Shown: piece by piece, positions 23,296 through 32,604 of the stretch
Layout: each line of letters starts with the position of its first letter
Position numbering within the stretch: the stretch's first letter is position 1
NCBI GenBank assembly: GCA_002441395.1
Contig: DJVZ01000038.1
Span: 1-60,886 of the forward strand
Direction of reading: 5' to 3'
DNA length: 60,886 nt
Source of the DNA: Spirochaetaceae bacterium UBA6243
GTDB taxonomy: Bacteria; Spirochaetota; Spirochaetia; Treponematales; Rectinemataceae
Position numbers and translations under genes: made by a program
The notes under the pieces: generated by a model
What the model saw: only the letters and a program-made list of their open reading frames with translations
The model's database searches: none
What the model was told of the DNA's origin: nothing

Positions 23296-25723
23296 CAGTC
23301 AATTGCATGGAAATAAATTAAGTGCTGACGGGAAGGTTCTTCGCGACGAAGCTCTCCGCATCGTGGCGCGGGCAAAATCTGAAGGCCGAAGCGCGCTCAC
23401 GGAGCTTGAGGGCATGGCGCTTCTGTCGGCGATGGGAATACGGACGCCGAAGTATTGGCTCGTTCAATCCGCGGATGAATTTCTCGAAAAGGTCCGAAAG
23501 TCTGCTCAGGAAATCCCGAAGACCAAAAAGGGCGCCGATGGCGACACATTCAGCGATGCATCCGGCGGTGCCTTCCGCGTATCCGGGGGGGGCTCGGCCC
23601 GGAGCCCTTTCCCGGGCGCAAAGGCTGTAGTCAAGATCATCAGTCCGCAGATTCTTCACAAGACCGAGGTACAGGGCGTGGAAATCGTCGAAAATGCTGC
23701 CGAGGCGATTGCCGCCGCGCTGCGCCGCATGGAGTCGCGCTTTGGCGGCGTGCCACGCGACGGTTTCACGGTGAATGAATTCGTCGCGTTTGAGCCGAAG
23801 CTCGGGCACGAGATGATTTTCGGCTATCGGTTTGCGCCGGATTTCGGGCCAATCGTGAGCTTCGGTCCCGGCGGCATCTATACCGAATATCTCGCGTCGA
23901 AATTCAAGGCCGGCGCGGCGAACCTCATGCTCTCGCCCCGCGTTTCGGATCAAAAGACACTCGAAACGCTCCTCAAAGAGAACGTCGTCTACGGGCTTCT
24001 CTGCGCCGGGCTCAGAAACACAAAGCGGGAGCTCGAGCCCGGTGCCCTGCAGGAGGCGATTCAGCATTTCCTCGATGCCGCGGACGCGCTCGCGGCGGCG
24101 GGCATTGGCGAGTTCGAGGTAAATCCGATGGTGCTCTCGCGCGCCGGAGAGCTCGTCGCGCTGGACTGCCTCGTCACGCTCAAGGATTTTTCTTCACTGG
24201 GCCTTGCGCGGGACGAGGATGGCCTGCCCGTCAACATGGCGCAGCGCATTCGTCCCGTGCGGGAGATCGGGCGAATTCTCAAGCCAGCCAGCGCCGCTGT
24301 CATCGGCGTTTCTGAAAAGAACATGAACAATGGCCGCATTATCCTCCGGAACCTCATAGAAAATGGTTTCGACACCTCGCGTCTCTACGTCGTGAAACCG
24401 GAAACCGAATCGATCGATGGCTGCCGCTGCGTGCCTGACATCGCTTCGCTTCCCGAAAAAGTGGACCTCTTCGTACTGGTCATTCCGGCGGCGGCCACGC
24501 CGTCCACTCTCGCGGACATCGCGCGGCAAGACAAGGCATGGACCATCATCGTCATCCCCGGTGGGCTTGAGGAAAAATCAGGCTCCGGCGCAATCGTCGC
24601 CGAGATGCACAGGGCCCTCGCCGACGCGCGCGCCCAAGGGAAAGGTCCTCTCATCAACGGAGGCAACTGCCTGGGCATCCGTTCCGTGCCAGGCAAGTAC
24701 AACACGCTCTTCATTCCTGAATACAAGCTCCCCATGCCCAAGGGCAAGGTCGAACCGCTCGCATTGATCTCCCAGTCGGGCGCCTTTGCGGTCACGCGCC
24801 TCTCGAAGCATCAGAATATCAATCCAAAGTACGCTCTCACGCTCGGAAATCAGATGGACCTCACGATAGGCGACTATCTCGATTATCTGGCGCAGGATAC
24901 TGAGCTGCATGTCTTTGCGGTCTATGTCGAAGGATTTAAGCCGCTCGACGGAGAAAAGACGCTCGAAGCGTGCAGGCGCATCTCGGAGTCGGGAAGGAGC
25001 GTCATTCTCTATCGCGCGGGCAGAACACAGGCGGGCGCCGGAGCTGCGGCGAGCCATACGGCGAGCATCGCGGGCGATTATCCGGTGACAAAACAGCTTT
25101 TTGCGCAGGCAGGGGCGATTGTCTGTGACAGTCTCGATGAGTTTGACGATGCGATCACGCTCTTTACGCTGCTCGACGGGCGAAAAGCGCGGGGCAACCG
25201 GCTGGCGGCCGTTTCGAATGCCGGGTTTGAGTGCGTGGCGATTGCGGACAATCTTGGAGGCATGAAGCTCTCTTCGTTTGGCGAAACGACAAGGTCCGCG
25301 CTCGAGGAAATTTTTAAGAAAGCGCGCATCGCGGAGATCGTCGATATCCACAATCCTGTCGATTTGACGCCTATGGCCGGTGACGATGCCTACGACGGCG
25401 CATTCCGCATGGCCTTGTTCGATCCGGACTCTGACCTCGGCATTGTGGGAATCGTGCCGCTCACTGGGATGATGAATTCTCTTCCGGCGAACCCGTCTGC
25501 CCACAACGAAGATATCACACGGGAAGATTCGCTTGCGGTGCGGTACGACAAGCTGGTCGGCGAAACCGACAAGCCTTTCGTGGCCGTCGTGGATGCAGGC
25601 CCGCTCTACGACCCCTTGTGCCTCGAGCTTGAAAAACGTGGAATTGTAGTATTCCGCACGGCCGACCGCGCGCTCAAGATGCTCGAGCTGTGGAGAAAAT
25701 CGCCCGCCGGGCGCTCAGAATGA
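23288..25723 (+). CDS. ADP-forming acetate/acyl-CoA synthetase, beta-alpha fusion
   Basis: An 811-residue fusion. Residues 1-320 are the ATP-grasp (beta) part. Then come the CoA-binding domain (PASAAVIGVSEKNMNNG), the succinyl-CoA ligase-like domain and LISQSGAFAVTRLS. AASHTASIAGDYPV carries the likely phospho-histidine. The enzyme makes ATP from acyl-CoA, ADP and Pi. Beta before alpha reverses the usual alpha-beta order. The start at 23288 overlaps the iorB stop by 8 bp with GGGGAGA upstream. A Gly/Ala-rich insert follows residue 65. Paired with IorAB it fits arylacetyl-CoA or branched acyl-CoA as substrate. Confidence 0.9.
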   Translation: MHNSQLHGNKLSADGKVLRDEALRIVARAKSEGRSALTELEGMALLSAMGIRTPKYWLVQSADEFLEKVRKSAQEIPKTKKGADGDTFSDASGGAFRVSGGGSARSPFPGAKAVVKIISPQILHKTEVQGVEIVENAAEAIAAALRRMESRFGGVPRDGFTVNEFVAFEPKLGHEMIFGYRFAPDFGPIVSFGPGGIYTEYLASKFKAGAANLMLSPRVSDQKTLETLLKENVVYGLLCAGLRNTKRELEPGALQEAIQHFLDAADALAAAGIGEFEVNPMVLSRAGELVALDCLVTLKDFSSLGLARDEDGLPVNMAQRIRPVREIGRILKPASAAVIGVSEKNMNNGRIILRNLIENGFDTSRLYVVKPETESIDGCRCVPDIASLPEKVDLFVLVIPAAATPSTLADIARQDKAWTIIVIPGGLEEKSGSGAIVAEMHRALADARAQGKGPLINGGNCLGIRSVPGKYNTLFIPEYKLPMPKGKVEPLALISQSGAFAVTRLSKHQNINPKYALTLGNQMDLTIGDYLDYLAQDTELHVFAVYVEGFKPLDGEKTLEACRRISESGRSVILYRAGRTQAGAGAAASHTASIAGDYPVTKQLFAQAGAIVCDSLDEFDDAITLFTLLDGRKARGNRLAAVSNAGFECVAIADNLGGMKLSSFGETTRSALEEIFKKARIAEIVDIHNPVDLTPMAGDDAYDGAFRMALFDPDSDLGIVGIVPLTGMMNSLPANPSAHNEDITREDSLAVRYDKLVGETDKPFVAVVDAGPLYDPLCLELEKRGIVVFRTADRALKMLELWRKSPAGRSE

Positions 25724-25767
25724 GCTTACAGATTGCCTGAAGAAGCCGCTTCGAGGCCGAGCCCCTT

Positions 25768-27624
25768 TCACCCCTCCAGAGGCAGCCCCGCGACACTGAT
25801 AGCTCCGCGCCAGGCGAGGGATGCAAGCACGGGGCCCATCTCGGAAATCATAATTTTTGAATCACGGTGGAGGTGTGCCGCACAGAGATCCGCGAGGTGC
25901 TGGGCATCGGCGGCCGCGTCGACATGGGAAACATGCAGTTCCACACGCGAGCCGGAGGGAAAAGCTTTTTTCACTTTTGAAAGGAGTGTCGTCACAGTAT
26001 TGCGCTCTCCCATGTAGATGCCTGCAGTCTTCGCTTTGCCTGCCTGATCAGTCGAAAGCAGGGGACGCAGTCCGAACTTCCTCAAAATAAGGCTTTTGAG
26101 GCCATGAAGCCTTCCCGATCGAATGAGGCTCGACAGATTTCGGACCGCCACGAAAAATACAAGCTGTCCCCGAAGACCTTCGAGCCTGCGGGCAATCTCC
26201 TGGGCATCGCGGCCACCTTCCGCCATTTCAACGGCGCGACGCACGAGCAAACCCTGGGCCGAGGTGACGGTCTTTGAATCGAAGGCGACAATTTTTCCTC
26301 CGAGAGCACGCGTTGCGCGGACGCCGGCCTGGAAGGTTCCGGAAAGCGCGGAAGTCAGTCCAACATAGAGAATCTCTTTCGAATGCGCCGAAGCAAGCGC
26401 AAAGGCTCTGGAGAATGCGGCATCGGTGGGCTGGCTTGTGGACATCGCGAAGTCCGGCCGCTCTTTCATAAGACGATAGACTTTTTGGATGGCGAGCGCG
26501 GGGCCATCGGGGCGGGCTTTGCCATCGATGGTGATGAGGGCCGGCACTTTGAGCACACCATGCTCAAGAAGAAAAGCTTCGGGGAGGTCACAGCCGGTAT
26601 CGGTGACGATGGTGCAGGTCTGCACACCCCGCGCGCGGTGCGCAAGCTTAGTCTGCAATTTCATGTCGTCGACCTTGTGCGCCTCGACAAATCCCCGCGA
26701 ATCGAGCATGTCGAAGACCTGACTCGGCGAATTTGCATGGACATGAATTTTGGCGAGGCTCTTCGAGCCTGCGACGACTACGGAATCCCCAATGGTCGCC
26801 AGTTCAGCCCTCATCGCATCGAGGTCGAGCTTATCGCCATGCACGAGGGCTTCGGTGCAATATCGAAAAGTTGCATTGTCCGCATCGGCGAGGATTTCGA
26901 ATTCAGGGTGAGCTTGAATATCAAATAGGGGCTCCGCGAGCACATCGTGCGCGATCTCGCCGGAAGCCGAGCGCCACTTGTCAGCCCGGAGCATCTCTTT
27001 CAGTGAACCCGATTTGATGAATTGGGTGATGCCATCGAGCATGTGGACAAAACCCTTGGCGCCGGCGTCGACTACTCCCGCCCTTCTCATTTCCGGCAGC
27101 ATATCCTTCGTCTTTGCAAGCGAAGTTTTCGCCGATTCGTACGCAGCGATAAATACATGGAGGATATCGTCGGACTGCTGGGCCTTCTCATGCAGCGCGT
27201 GCGCCCAATCGTGGAGGACGGTGAGAATGGTGCCTTCTTTCGGAATCGAAAGTGCTCTGCGCGTTTCTTCGGCAGCCAAAACGGCCGCGCTCGCCAGCTG
27301 CTTCGCGCTTATGCGCGCCTCATGCCCGAGCTCCTCTGCAAGTACAGAAAAAAACTGGGCAAGGATGGCCCCGGAATTGCCCTTCGCTGCGGCGAGGGCG
27401 GACTGCGCCGCCCGTTTGAGCACGCTTCCGGCATTTTTGGGGCAAAAAGTGGCGAGCGAAGCAGATATGGCGCGGGCCGTGCTCGCCATGTTTGTACCGG
27501 TATCTCCGTCAGGTACGGGGAATACATTGATCGCGTTGAGGCTTCCAATGTTTTGCATGAGCGAAAGGGAGCCGGCTGTCAGAGCCATGCGAAGGCGCGG
27601 CCCATCAAGGTACGAAATCTTCAT
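25768..27624 (-). CDS. FakA-like DhaL kinase fused to a DegV (FakB-like) domain
   Basis: A 618-residue fusion. Residues 1-200 are the DAK2/DhaL domain (VPDGDTGTNMAST, KGNSGAILAQFF, VVDAGAKGF), 200-330 the FakA-type middle domain, and 335-618 a DegV domain (IVTDTGCDLPEAFL, SMSTSQPT region, GLTSALSGTFQAG). In Gram-positives FakA phosphorylates fatty acids bound by FakB (DegV). Here both are in one chain. PlsY, which uses acyl-phosphate, is the upstream neighbour in the same direction, 151 bp away. This supports a fatty acid kinase role. The ATG lacks a strong ribosome-binding site. Confidence 0.85.
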   Translation of the reverse strand: MKISYLDGPRLRMALTAGSLSLMQNIGSLNAINVFPVPDGDTGTNMASTARAISASLATFCPKNAGSVLKRAAQSALAAAKGNSGAILAQFFSVLAEELGHEARISAKQLASAAVLAAEETRRALSIPKEGTILTVLHDWAHALHEKAQQSDDILHVFIAAYESAKTSLAKTKDMLPEMRRAGVVDAGAKGFVHMLDGITQFIKSGSLKEMLRADKWRSASGEIAHDVLAEPLFDIQAHPEFEILADADNATFRYCTEALVHGDKLDLDAMRAELATIGDSVVVAGSKSLAKIHVHANSPSQVFDMLDSRGFVEAHKVDDMKLQTKLAHRARGVQTCTIVTDTGCDLPEAFLLEHGVLKVPALITIDGKARPDGPALAIQKVYRLMKERPDFAMSTSQPTDAAFSRAFALASAHSKEILYVGLTSALSGTFQAGVRATRALGGKIVAFDSKTVTSAQGLLVRRAVEMAEGGRDAQEIARRLEGLRGQLVFFVAVRNLSSLIRSGRLHGLKSLILRKFGLRPLLSTDQAGKAKTAGIYMGERNTVTTLLSKVKKAFPSGSRVELHVSHVDAAADAQHLADLCAAHLHRDSKIMISEMGPVLASLAWRGAISVAGLPLEG

Positions 27625-27775
27625 TGCTATTTACAATATTACATTTTATGTCAAAAGACAAGATGGCTGAACGAACATGGACAAAAACACGACCGGGGCC
27701 GCGGCACAGACAGCGCCCGCAAACTCGAAAGCAACGACCGCAATACAGGCAGGCACAAACGCGTCCCTAAAAAAT

Positions 27776-28426
27776 TCATGCATTCCCGCTCTTTTTCTTT
27801 CTGCGCAGAAACCGGAACTTTTCGAAAGCCTGTTCCTGCCCGCTCAGTATCCGCTTTATGTTCGCGCGATGCGTGAACACGATAAAAAGCGCTACCGCAA
27901 CGCCAAACCCCAAGTACCATGGATTCGCTGGTCTGCCCTGTGCCCCAAGCGCAATCGCCAAAGGAAGGACTATCGCCGCTGTCATCGAAGCTGCCGACAC
28001 AATGCCTGTCAGCCCAAGCACAAGCAAAAATCCCAACGCGCAAAAAATCGCGGCGGTCGGAACCATGACAATAAGCGCTCCGGCTCCCGTCGCCACCCCC
28101 TTTCCTCCGCGAAAGCCCGCAAAAACCGGAAATACATGGCCTGCCATCGCTGCAACGGCCCCCATCACCTGCAGGGCCTCGCGCGGCAGCCCCGCATTCC
28201 TGCCCATCCATGATGCCAGGAAGACCGCCAGCGCCCCCTTTCCGACATCGAAAAGTACCACGGGAATGGCAGCCTTCGCGCCAAATACCCTGAAGATATT
28301 CGTTGCGCCTGTGGCTTTGGAGCCGCGCTCGCGCGGGTCTTTGCCAAAGAGCAGCTTTCCCACAATGAGTCCCGTCGGAAATGAACCTGCGAGGTAGGCG
28401 AGCAAAACGCCAAAAAATGCGCCCAT
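27776..28426 (-). CDS. plsY: Glycerol-3-phosphate acyltransferase PlsY
   Basis: A 216-residue inner-membrane protein with about five or six hydrophobic segments. Visible signatures are AYLAGSFPTGLIVGK near the N-terminus, FGKDPRERGSKATGATNIFRVFG (the G-S-x-G-x-TN loop) and FRGGKGVATGAGAL. It transfers an acyl group from acyl-phosphate to glycerol-3-phosphate, making lysophosphatidic acid. AAAGGAAC precedes the ATG. The FakA-DegV fusion downstream could supply its acyl-phosphate. Confidence 0.93.
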   Translation of the reverse strand: MGAFFGVLLAYLAGSFPTGLIVGKLLFGKDPRERGSKATGATNIFRVFGAKAAIPVVLFDVGKGALAVFLASWMGRNAGLPREALQVMGAVAAMAGHVFPVFAGFRGGKGVATGAGALIVMVPTAAIFCALGFLLVLGLTGIVSAASMTAAIVLPLAIALGAQGRPANPWYLGFGVAVALFIVFTHRANIKRILSGQEQAFEKFRFLRRKKKSGNA

Positions 28427-28649
28427 TTCTCAGTTCCTTTTCATTCTGAATTCGGGCGGTGCTCGATGGTGGGCCGAGCGCCTCCGCGGTCTTCAGCCTT
28501 CAGGCGGCACCGCAATGCCAACCGAGCCAAGCCACACCAGCACAGGACAAAGCATACTGTCTTTTGAATATCGAGGGCAAGGCGACTCCTGACATGGCCG
28601 GGAAGTCCCCACCGGACCACCAGCCGCCCAATGGAATCGTGCCACAAGC

Positions 28650-29555
28650 TTATCGCGATGCATCGCGTTTCATGCGCGCGAACACTTCTTCGAGCGTCCC
28701 GGTGAATGGTCCGGGCTTTTCCATCTTGATCGAGCAAAGCGCCGCCGCAAACCGCAGGGATTCCTGTGGATTGTGCATAAGGCGCCATGCGAGATAGGCC
28801 GCGAAGGTCGTATCGCCGCGCCCCGTGCGCCCCGAGAGATTGGAAGGGGTAAAGGGCGCCCGATACATCGTTCCATTTACGAGCACTATCGCCTCGGTGT
28901 TGTGCGTGATCATGACTTCTGGCTCATGACCGGCCGCATTCCTGCCCCAGGCCGCAATTGTCCGGGCGGCCTTCTCCCTGTCGCTGAAACCCGTGAGCAT
29001 CTCGGCTTCAGCGGCATCCGCCTTGAAATACCGCACAAAGGGCATGTAGCGATATTTGTTTTTCCAGTCCCGGAACAGCATTCTGCCATCAGGCTGAGCT
29101 TCACGCAGAAGCCCCTGCGCATCGACGGCAATAGCCGCTCTCCCGGAGAGCTCTTCGATGAGAGAATCGGGCAGTTCGCCAACGAACAGCCCCGCCAAAT
29201 CGATTATCTTCGCCTCGGCATCTCCGGGAATGTCTGCCGCCGAGAACGGCTCCGCACGGGACAAAAGACTTGTCTCACGCCCCTCGTGGTCGCTTGAAAG
29301 AAACACGTTCCGTATTGAAGTCGTCGACGGACTTTCGAGCGTGACAAGCTCAATGCCCTTTTGCAGCTTCGCTGTATCCAGGGCATAAAAATCCTCAGGA
29401 GCCGCTTTCGTGATGGCGAGCACATGGGCTCCTGCCCGGGCCGCAGAAATCGAAGAATATAAAAGCGCTCCACCGAAAAGTCTCGTTTCCCGCCCTTTCT
29501 CATCGATGATGATATCTTTTGAGATATGCCCCAGCATGATGATATCGAAGCGCAT
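28650..29555 (-). CDS. PfkB-family carbohydrate kinase (left copy)
   Basis: A 301-residue ribokinase-fold kinase. The N-terminal FDIIMLGHISKDIIIDEKG and GGALLYSSISAARAG segment are typical. The PfkB C-terminal signature reads GRTGRGDTTFAAYLAWRL, with the catalytic Asp kept in GRGDT where most members have GAGD. It is related to the kinase at 33727-34620. It is divergent from the ABC operon at 29680, with two LacI-type operators between. The likely substrate is the sugar or nucleoside that the transporter brings in. Specific identity unknown. Confidence 0.85.
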   Translation of the reverse strand: MRFDIIMLGHISKDIIIDEKGRETRLFGGALLYSSISAARAGAHVLAITKAAPEDFYALDTAKLQKGIELVTLESPSTTSIRNVFLSSDHEGRETSLLSRAEPFSAADIPGDAEAKIIDLAGLFVGELPDSLIEELSGRAAIAVDAQGLLREAQPDGRMLFRDWKNKYRYMPFVRYFKADAAEAEMLTGFSDREKAARTIAAWGRNAAGHEPEVMITHNTEAIVLVNGTMYRAPFTPSNLSGRTGRGDTTFAAYLAWRLMHNPQESLRFAAALCSIKMEKPGPFTGTLEEVFARMKRDASR

Positions 29556-29588
29556 GTAAATCTCCTTTACAGGTGTATAGCAACTGTA

Positions 29589-29622
29589 TGAAAACGTTTT
29601 TATCTATCTGCAAACGATTTCA
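29589..29622. promoter_or_regulatory. Tandem LacI-family-type operators
   Basis: TGAAAACGTTTTTA (29589-29602) and TGCAAACGATTTCA (29609-29622) both fit the LacI/CcpA cre-like pattern TGnAAnCGnTnnCA, the second fully. Their centres are 20 bp apart, two helical turns. They lie between a divergent PfkB gene and the ABC operon. No LacI gene is nearby. Confidence 0.6.
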
Positions 29623-29623
29623 A

Positions 29624-29651
29624 TTGCATTCTGCCAAACTTACTTTATAAT
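29624..29651 (+). promoter_or_regulatory. sigma70-like promoter of the ABC operon
   Basis: TTGCAT (29624-29629) and TATAAT (29646-29651) have a 16-bp spacer. The -35 box abuts the second LacI-type operator, so binding there should block RNA polymerase. Confidence 0.65.
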
Positions 29652-29679
29652 AAACGAGGTATATGAAAGGAGGCAATCT

Positions 29680-30711
29680 ATGCGAAAGATTTTTCTGTCG
29701 ATGATGGTCCTGTTCTGCCTGCTGCCGCTTTTTTCGGTCGGCGCACAGGGAACCCCAGAGTACAAATTCCTGACCGTGTACACCGCCCTGCCTGAGTCCG
29801 AACTCCCCACGTATTTCAGTGAGTTCGAAAAGGATACGGGGATAAAGATTCAGTATGTGCGTCTGTCCGCCGGTGAGCTTCTCGCGCGTATACGGGCAGA
29901 GAAAGGCAATCCTCAGGCAAGCGTCTGGTTCGGAGGCTCGTACGACAACTTCGTCCCGGCGGCCAAAGATGGGCTTCTGGAAGCCTATCAATCGCCGGAG
30001 CTTGCGAACATCCCCAAAGTCTACCAGGACGCGATGGGCTACGCGAACCCCTTCTACGTCGGTGCAATCGGCTTTGCGTGCAACACCGACTGGTTCAAGA
30101 AAAGAGGACTGTCCTATCCGACCTCGTGGGATGACCTGTTGAAACCCGAATTCAAAAGTCAGATTTCAATGGCACATCCGAGCACCTCAGGCACATCCTA
30201 CACTATTCTCGCGACCATCGTGCAGATGCGGGGCGAGGAAGGCGCGTGGAAGTACTTCACCGCGCTCAACCAGAATATCCGCCAGTACACAAAATCCGGT
30301 ACCACCCCGCCAATGGATGTCGGCCTCGGCGAGGCGGCGATCGGCATCACCTTCTCGCACGACGGGCTGAAACCCGCATTCGAGGGATACCCGGTCGCCA
30401 TGTCTTTCCCCAAGGACGGAACCGGCTATGAGATCGGCTGCATGGCACTTATTAAAAATGGCCCAGCCAAAGAAATGGCCAATGGCAAACTCTTTATCGA
30501 CTGGATGCTGTCGAAGCGCGGCCAGAACCTGTTCGAAACTTCGAAATCCTTCAGGATTCCCGTGAACACACAGGCAACGCCGCCCAAGGGCGCGATCTCT
30601 GTCGACAGCCTCAAGGTGATCAACTACGACCCCGTCTGGGCTGGCAACAACAGAACTCGCCTTGTCGAGCAATTCAATAAGGTGGTCGCTGCGGCAAACA
30701 ATTTGAAGTAA
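29680..30711 (+). CDS. Fe3+/AfuA-type ABC transporter substrate-binding protein
   Basis: A 343-residue periplasmic binding protein with a signal peptide (MRKIFLSMMVLFCLLPLFSVGAQ, cleaved after AQ). It resembles the ABC-type Fe3+ family of binding proteins (FbpA/AfuA): VYTALPESELPTYFSEFEKDTGIKI, YVGAIGFACNTDWF and PSTSGTSYT segments. AfuA of Actinobacillus is known to bind sugar phosphates, so a phosphorylated or free carbohydrate is possible, and two PfkB kinases flank the operon. Iron is the alternative. GAAAGGAGG precedes the ATG. Confidence 0.88.
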   Translation: MRKIFLSMMVLFCLLPLFSVGAQGTPEYKFLTVYTALPESELPTYFSEFEKDTGIKIQYVRLSAGELLARIRAEKGNPQASVWFGGSYDNFVPAAKDGLLEAYQSPELANIPKVYQDAMGYANPFYVGAIGFACNTDWFKKRGLSYPTSWDDLLKPEFKSQISMAHPSTSGTSYTILATIVQMRGEEGAWKYFTALNQNIRQYTKSGTTPPMDVGLGEAAIGITFSHDGLKPAFEGYPVAMSFPKDGTGYEIGCMALIKNGPAKEMANGKLFIDWMLSKRGQNLFETSKSFRIPVNTQATPPKGAISVDSLKVINYDPVWAGNNRTRLVEQFNKVVAAANNLK

Positions 30712-30770
30712 CGCGGCAAAAGCGCATGCAAACCTGATTTTTGCGCGCTCACTTGCTTGAAAGAAAAAGC

Positions 30771-30808
30771 CGCCATAGGGACGGGCACAGTGTCCCGCGC
30801 CTATGGCG
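30771..30808 (+). other. Intercistronic stem-loop
   Basis: CGCCATAGG (30771-30779) pairs with CCTATGGCG (30800-30808). No T run follows, so it is a processing or mRNA-stability hairpin rather than a terminator. Such hairpins after binding-protein genes raise their level relative to the permease. Confidence 0.6.
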
Positions 30809-30912
30809 TGTGAGCGTGCCATGCATGTACATATGTGGACAGCAGATGCATATCGATTTCAGATTGCGTCTATATCTGCAGAGCAAAAATTCAAAAGGAA
30901 TCCGGCACATTC

Positions 30913-32604
30913 ATGAGAGAAAATACCCGCCTTTCAGTGGCACATCTTGTGCGTGACCCCGTACTGCTCTTCCTGGTAATTTTAGTATTTACGGGACTCT
31001 TTCTCTTCATTCTCCTGCCACTATATAAGATATTTTCTTATAGCATAACGACAAATGAAGGAAAGCTGAGTTTTCAGGCGGCGTGGGACATTCTTCGGTC
31101 CAGAACCTACTTGCAGCCGCTGAAAAACTCCATGCTTTTGGGGCTGACGACGGGCATCCTCGCGACAATCATCGGCTATGTGTTCGCCTACGCGCTGACG
31201 CGGGTCGACATGCCGCTCAAGGGCTTTTTCAAGACAATCGCGACGATCCCCATCATTTCACCGCCGTTTATTCTTTCTCTGTCGATGATTTTTCTGTTCG
31301 GGCGGAACGGGCTCATCACGAACAAGTTGCTCGGCATGGAGGACTCGAATGTCTACGGCATGCACAGCCTCGTCGTGGTGCAGACAATTTCGTTCTTTCC
31401 GATCGCGTACCTTACGCTGACGGGGACGCTCGCAAAACTCAACCCTGCCGTGGAGGACGCCGCGCTCAACCTGGGCGCTTCGCGGGGACGGATCTTCCGC
31501 ACAGTCACCCTGCCGCTCTCGGTTCCGGGTATCCTGAGCTCGTTTCTCCTCGTATTCATCCAGTCCATGGAGGATTTCAGCAACCCGGCCGTCATCTCCG
31601 GGAATTTCTCGACCCTCGCGGTCGAGGCATACAGGACGATCACGGGCATGTACGATATGCGGGGAGGGTCTTTGATGGCGCTCATGCTGCTTGCTCCGAC
31701 GCTCATCGCGTATGTGCTGCAGAAATACTGGCTCTCCGGCAAGTCTTTTGTCACGGTGACGGGCAAGCCGACTACATCGCGCCGGCAAAGCCGGGATCCG
31801 AAGCTGATGTGGCCGCTCTTCGCGTTCTGCATGCTGGTGTCGCTCACGATCATTCTCTTCTATGGGACAGTGCTCGTTGGCGCCTTTGTGAAAATCTGGG
31901 GCATCAACTTCAGTTTCACCTGGGCTCATTTCAAATACGTGATGACGCTCGGCTGGACACCTCTGCGCAACTCGGTTGTTTTGGCCCTGGCTTCGACGCC
32001 GATCGCCGGGCTCCTCGGGATGATTATCGCCTTCCTGGTAGTGCGCAAGGAATTCCCGGGCAAGAGGGCGATGGAGTTCATCTCCATGCTGACCTTCGCG
32101 GTACCGGGAACGGTGGTCGGTATCGGCTATATCCTCGCGTTCAACGGCAAGCCCTTCATGTGGACAGGCTCGGCATTCCTTTTGATCATGGCGTTCACGT
32201 TCCGGAACATGCCGGTGGGCATCGAATCGGGTACTTCAACGCTCATTCAGATCGACAGGTCGATCGAAGAGGCCTCGACGATTCTCGGCGCGACAGGCGC
32301 GGTCACGTTCCGGCGCATAAGTCTGCCGATGCTCAAGCAGGCGTTCTTCTCGGGACTTGTGTATTCGTTTGTGCGTGCGATGACCGCGGTGAGCGCGGTG
32401 ATTTTCCTTATTTCGCCGCGCTGGAATTTGGCGACGATCAGTATTTTTTCACTCTTCGAGTCGAGCAAGTATTCGGACGCCGCGGCCTACATTGTGGTGA
32501 TGATCGTGATTATCATTGTCGTGATTGGAGGCCTGAATCTATTGGTTGGACGCTTGGGCAACAGCGGTACGGTGTCGAGTGGAGGCAGCGGTGAGCGAGC
32601 GTGA
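30913..32604 (+). CDS. Fused ABC transporter permease (FbpB-like, two permease domains)
   Basis: A 563-residue inner-membrane protein with about twelve hydrophobic segments, made of two permease domains joined end to end. Each has the coupling EAA loop: EDAALNLGASRGRIFRTVTLP in the first and EEASTILGATGAVTFRRISLP in the second. The fusion is typical of the Fe3+-type importers. The start at 30913 has AAAAGGAA upstream at a long spacing, so the exact start is uncertain. It overlaps the ATPase gene by 14 bp. Confidence 0.88.
   Translation: MRENTRLSVAHLVRDPVLLFLVILVFTGLFLFILLPLYKIFSYSITTNEGKLSFQAAWDILRSRTYLQPLKNSMLLGLTTGILATIIGYVFAYALTRVDMPLKGFFKTIATIPIISPPFILSLSMIFLFGRNGLITNKLLGMEDSNVYGMHSLVVVQTISFFPIAYLTLTGTLAKLNPAVEDAALNLGASRGRIFRTVTLPLSVPGILSSFLLVFIQSMEDFSNPAVISGNFSTLAVEAYRTITGMYDMRGGSLMALMLLAPTLIAYVLQKYWLSGKSFVTVTGKPTTSRRQSRDPKLMWPLFAFCMLVSLTIILFYGTVLVGAFVKIWGINFSFTWAHFKYVMTLGWTPLRNSVVLALASTPIAGLLGMIIAFLVVRKEFPGKRAMEFISMLTFAVPGTVVGIGYILAFNGKPFMWTGSAFLLIMAFTFRNMPVGIESGTSTLIQIDRSIEEASTILGATGAVTFRRISLPMLKQAFFSGLVYSFVRAMTAVSAVIFLISPRWNLATISIFSLFESSKYSDAAAYIVVMIVIIIVVIGGLNLLVGRLGNSGTVSSGGSGERA

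Noticed and set aside
27651..28211. Open frame over plsY and the gap before the FakA fusion
   Set aside because: It overlaps PlsY, whose own frame has clear family motifs, and has no ribosome-binding site. It is a shadow.
28427..28649. GC-rich gap before plsY, possibly a structured RNA
   Set aside because: No SRP RNA, tmRNA, RNase P or known riboswitch landmarks were found on either strand. No T run follows any stem.
31083..32594. Second long frame inside the fused permease
   Set aside because: It lacks hydrophobic segments expected for the locus and is the +1 shadow of the permease.
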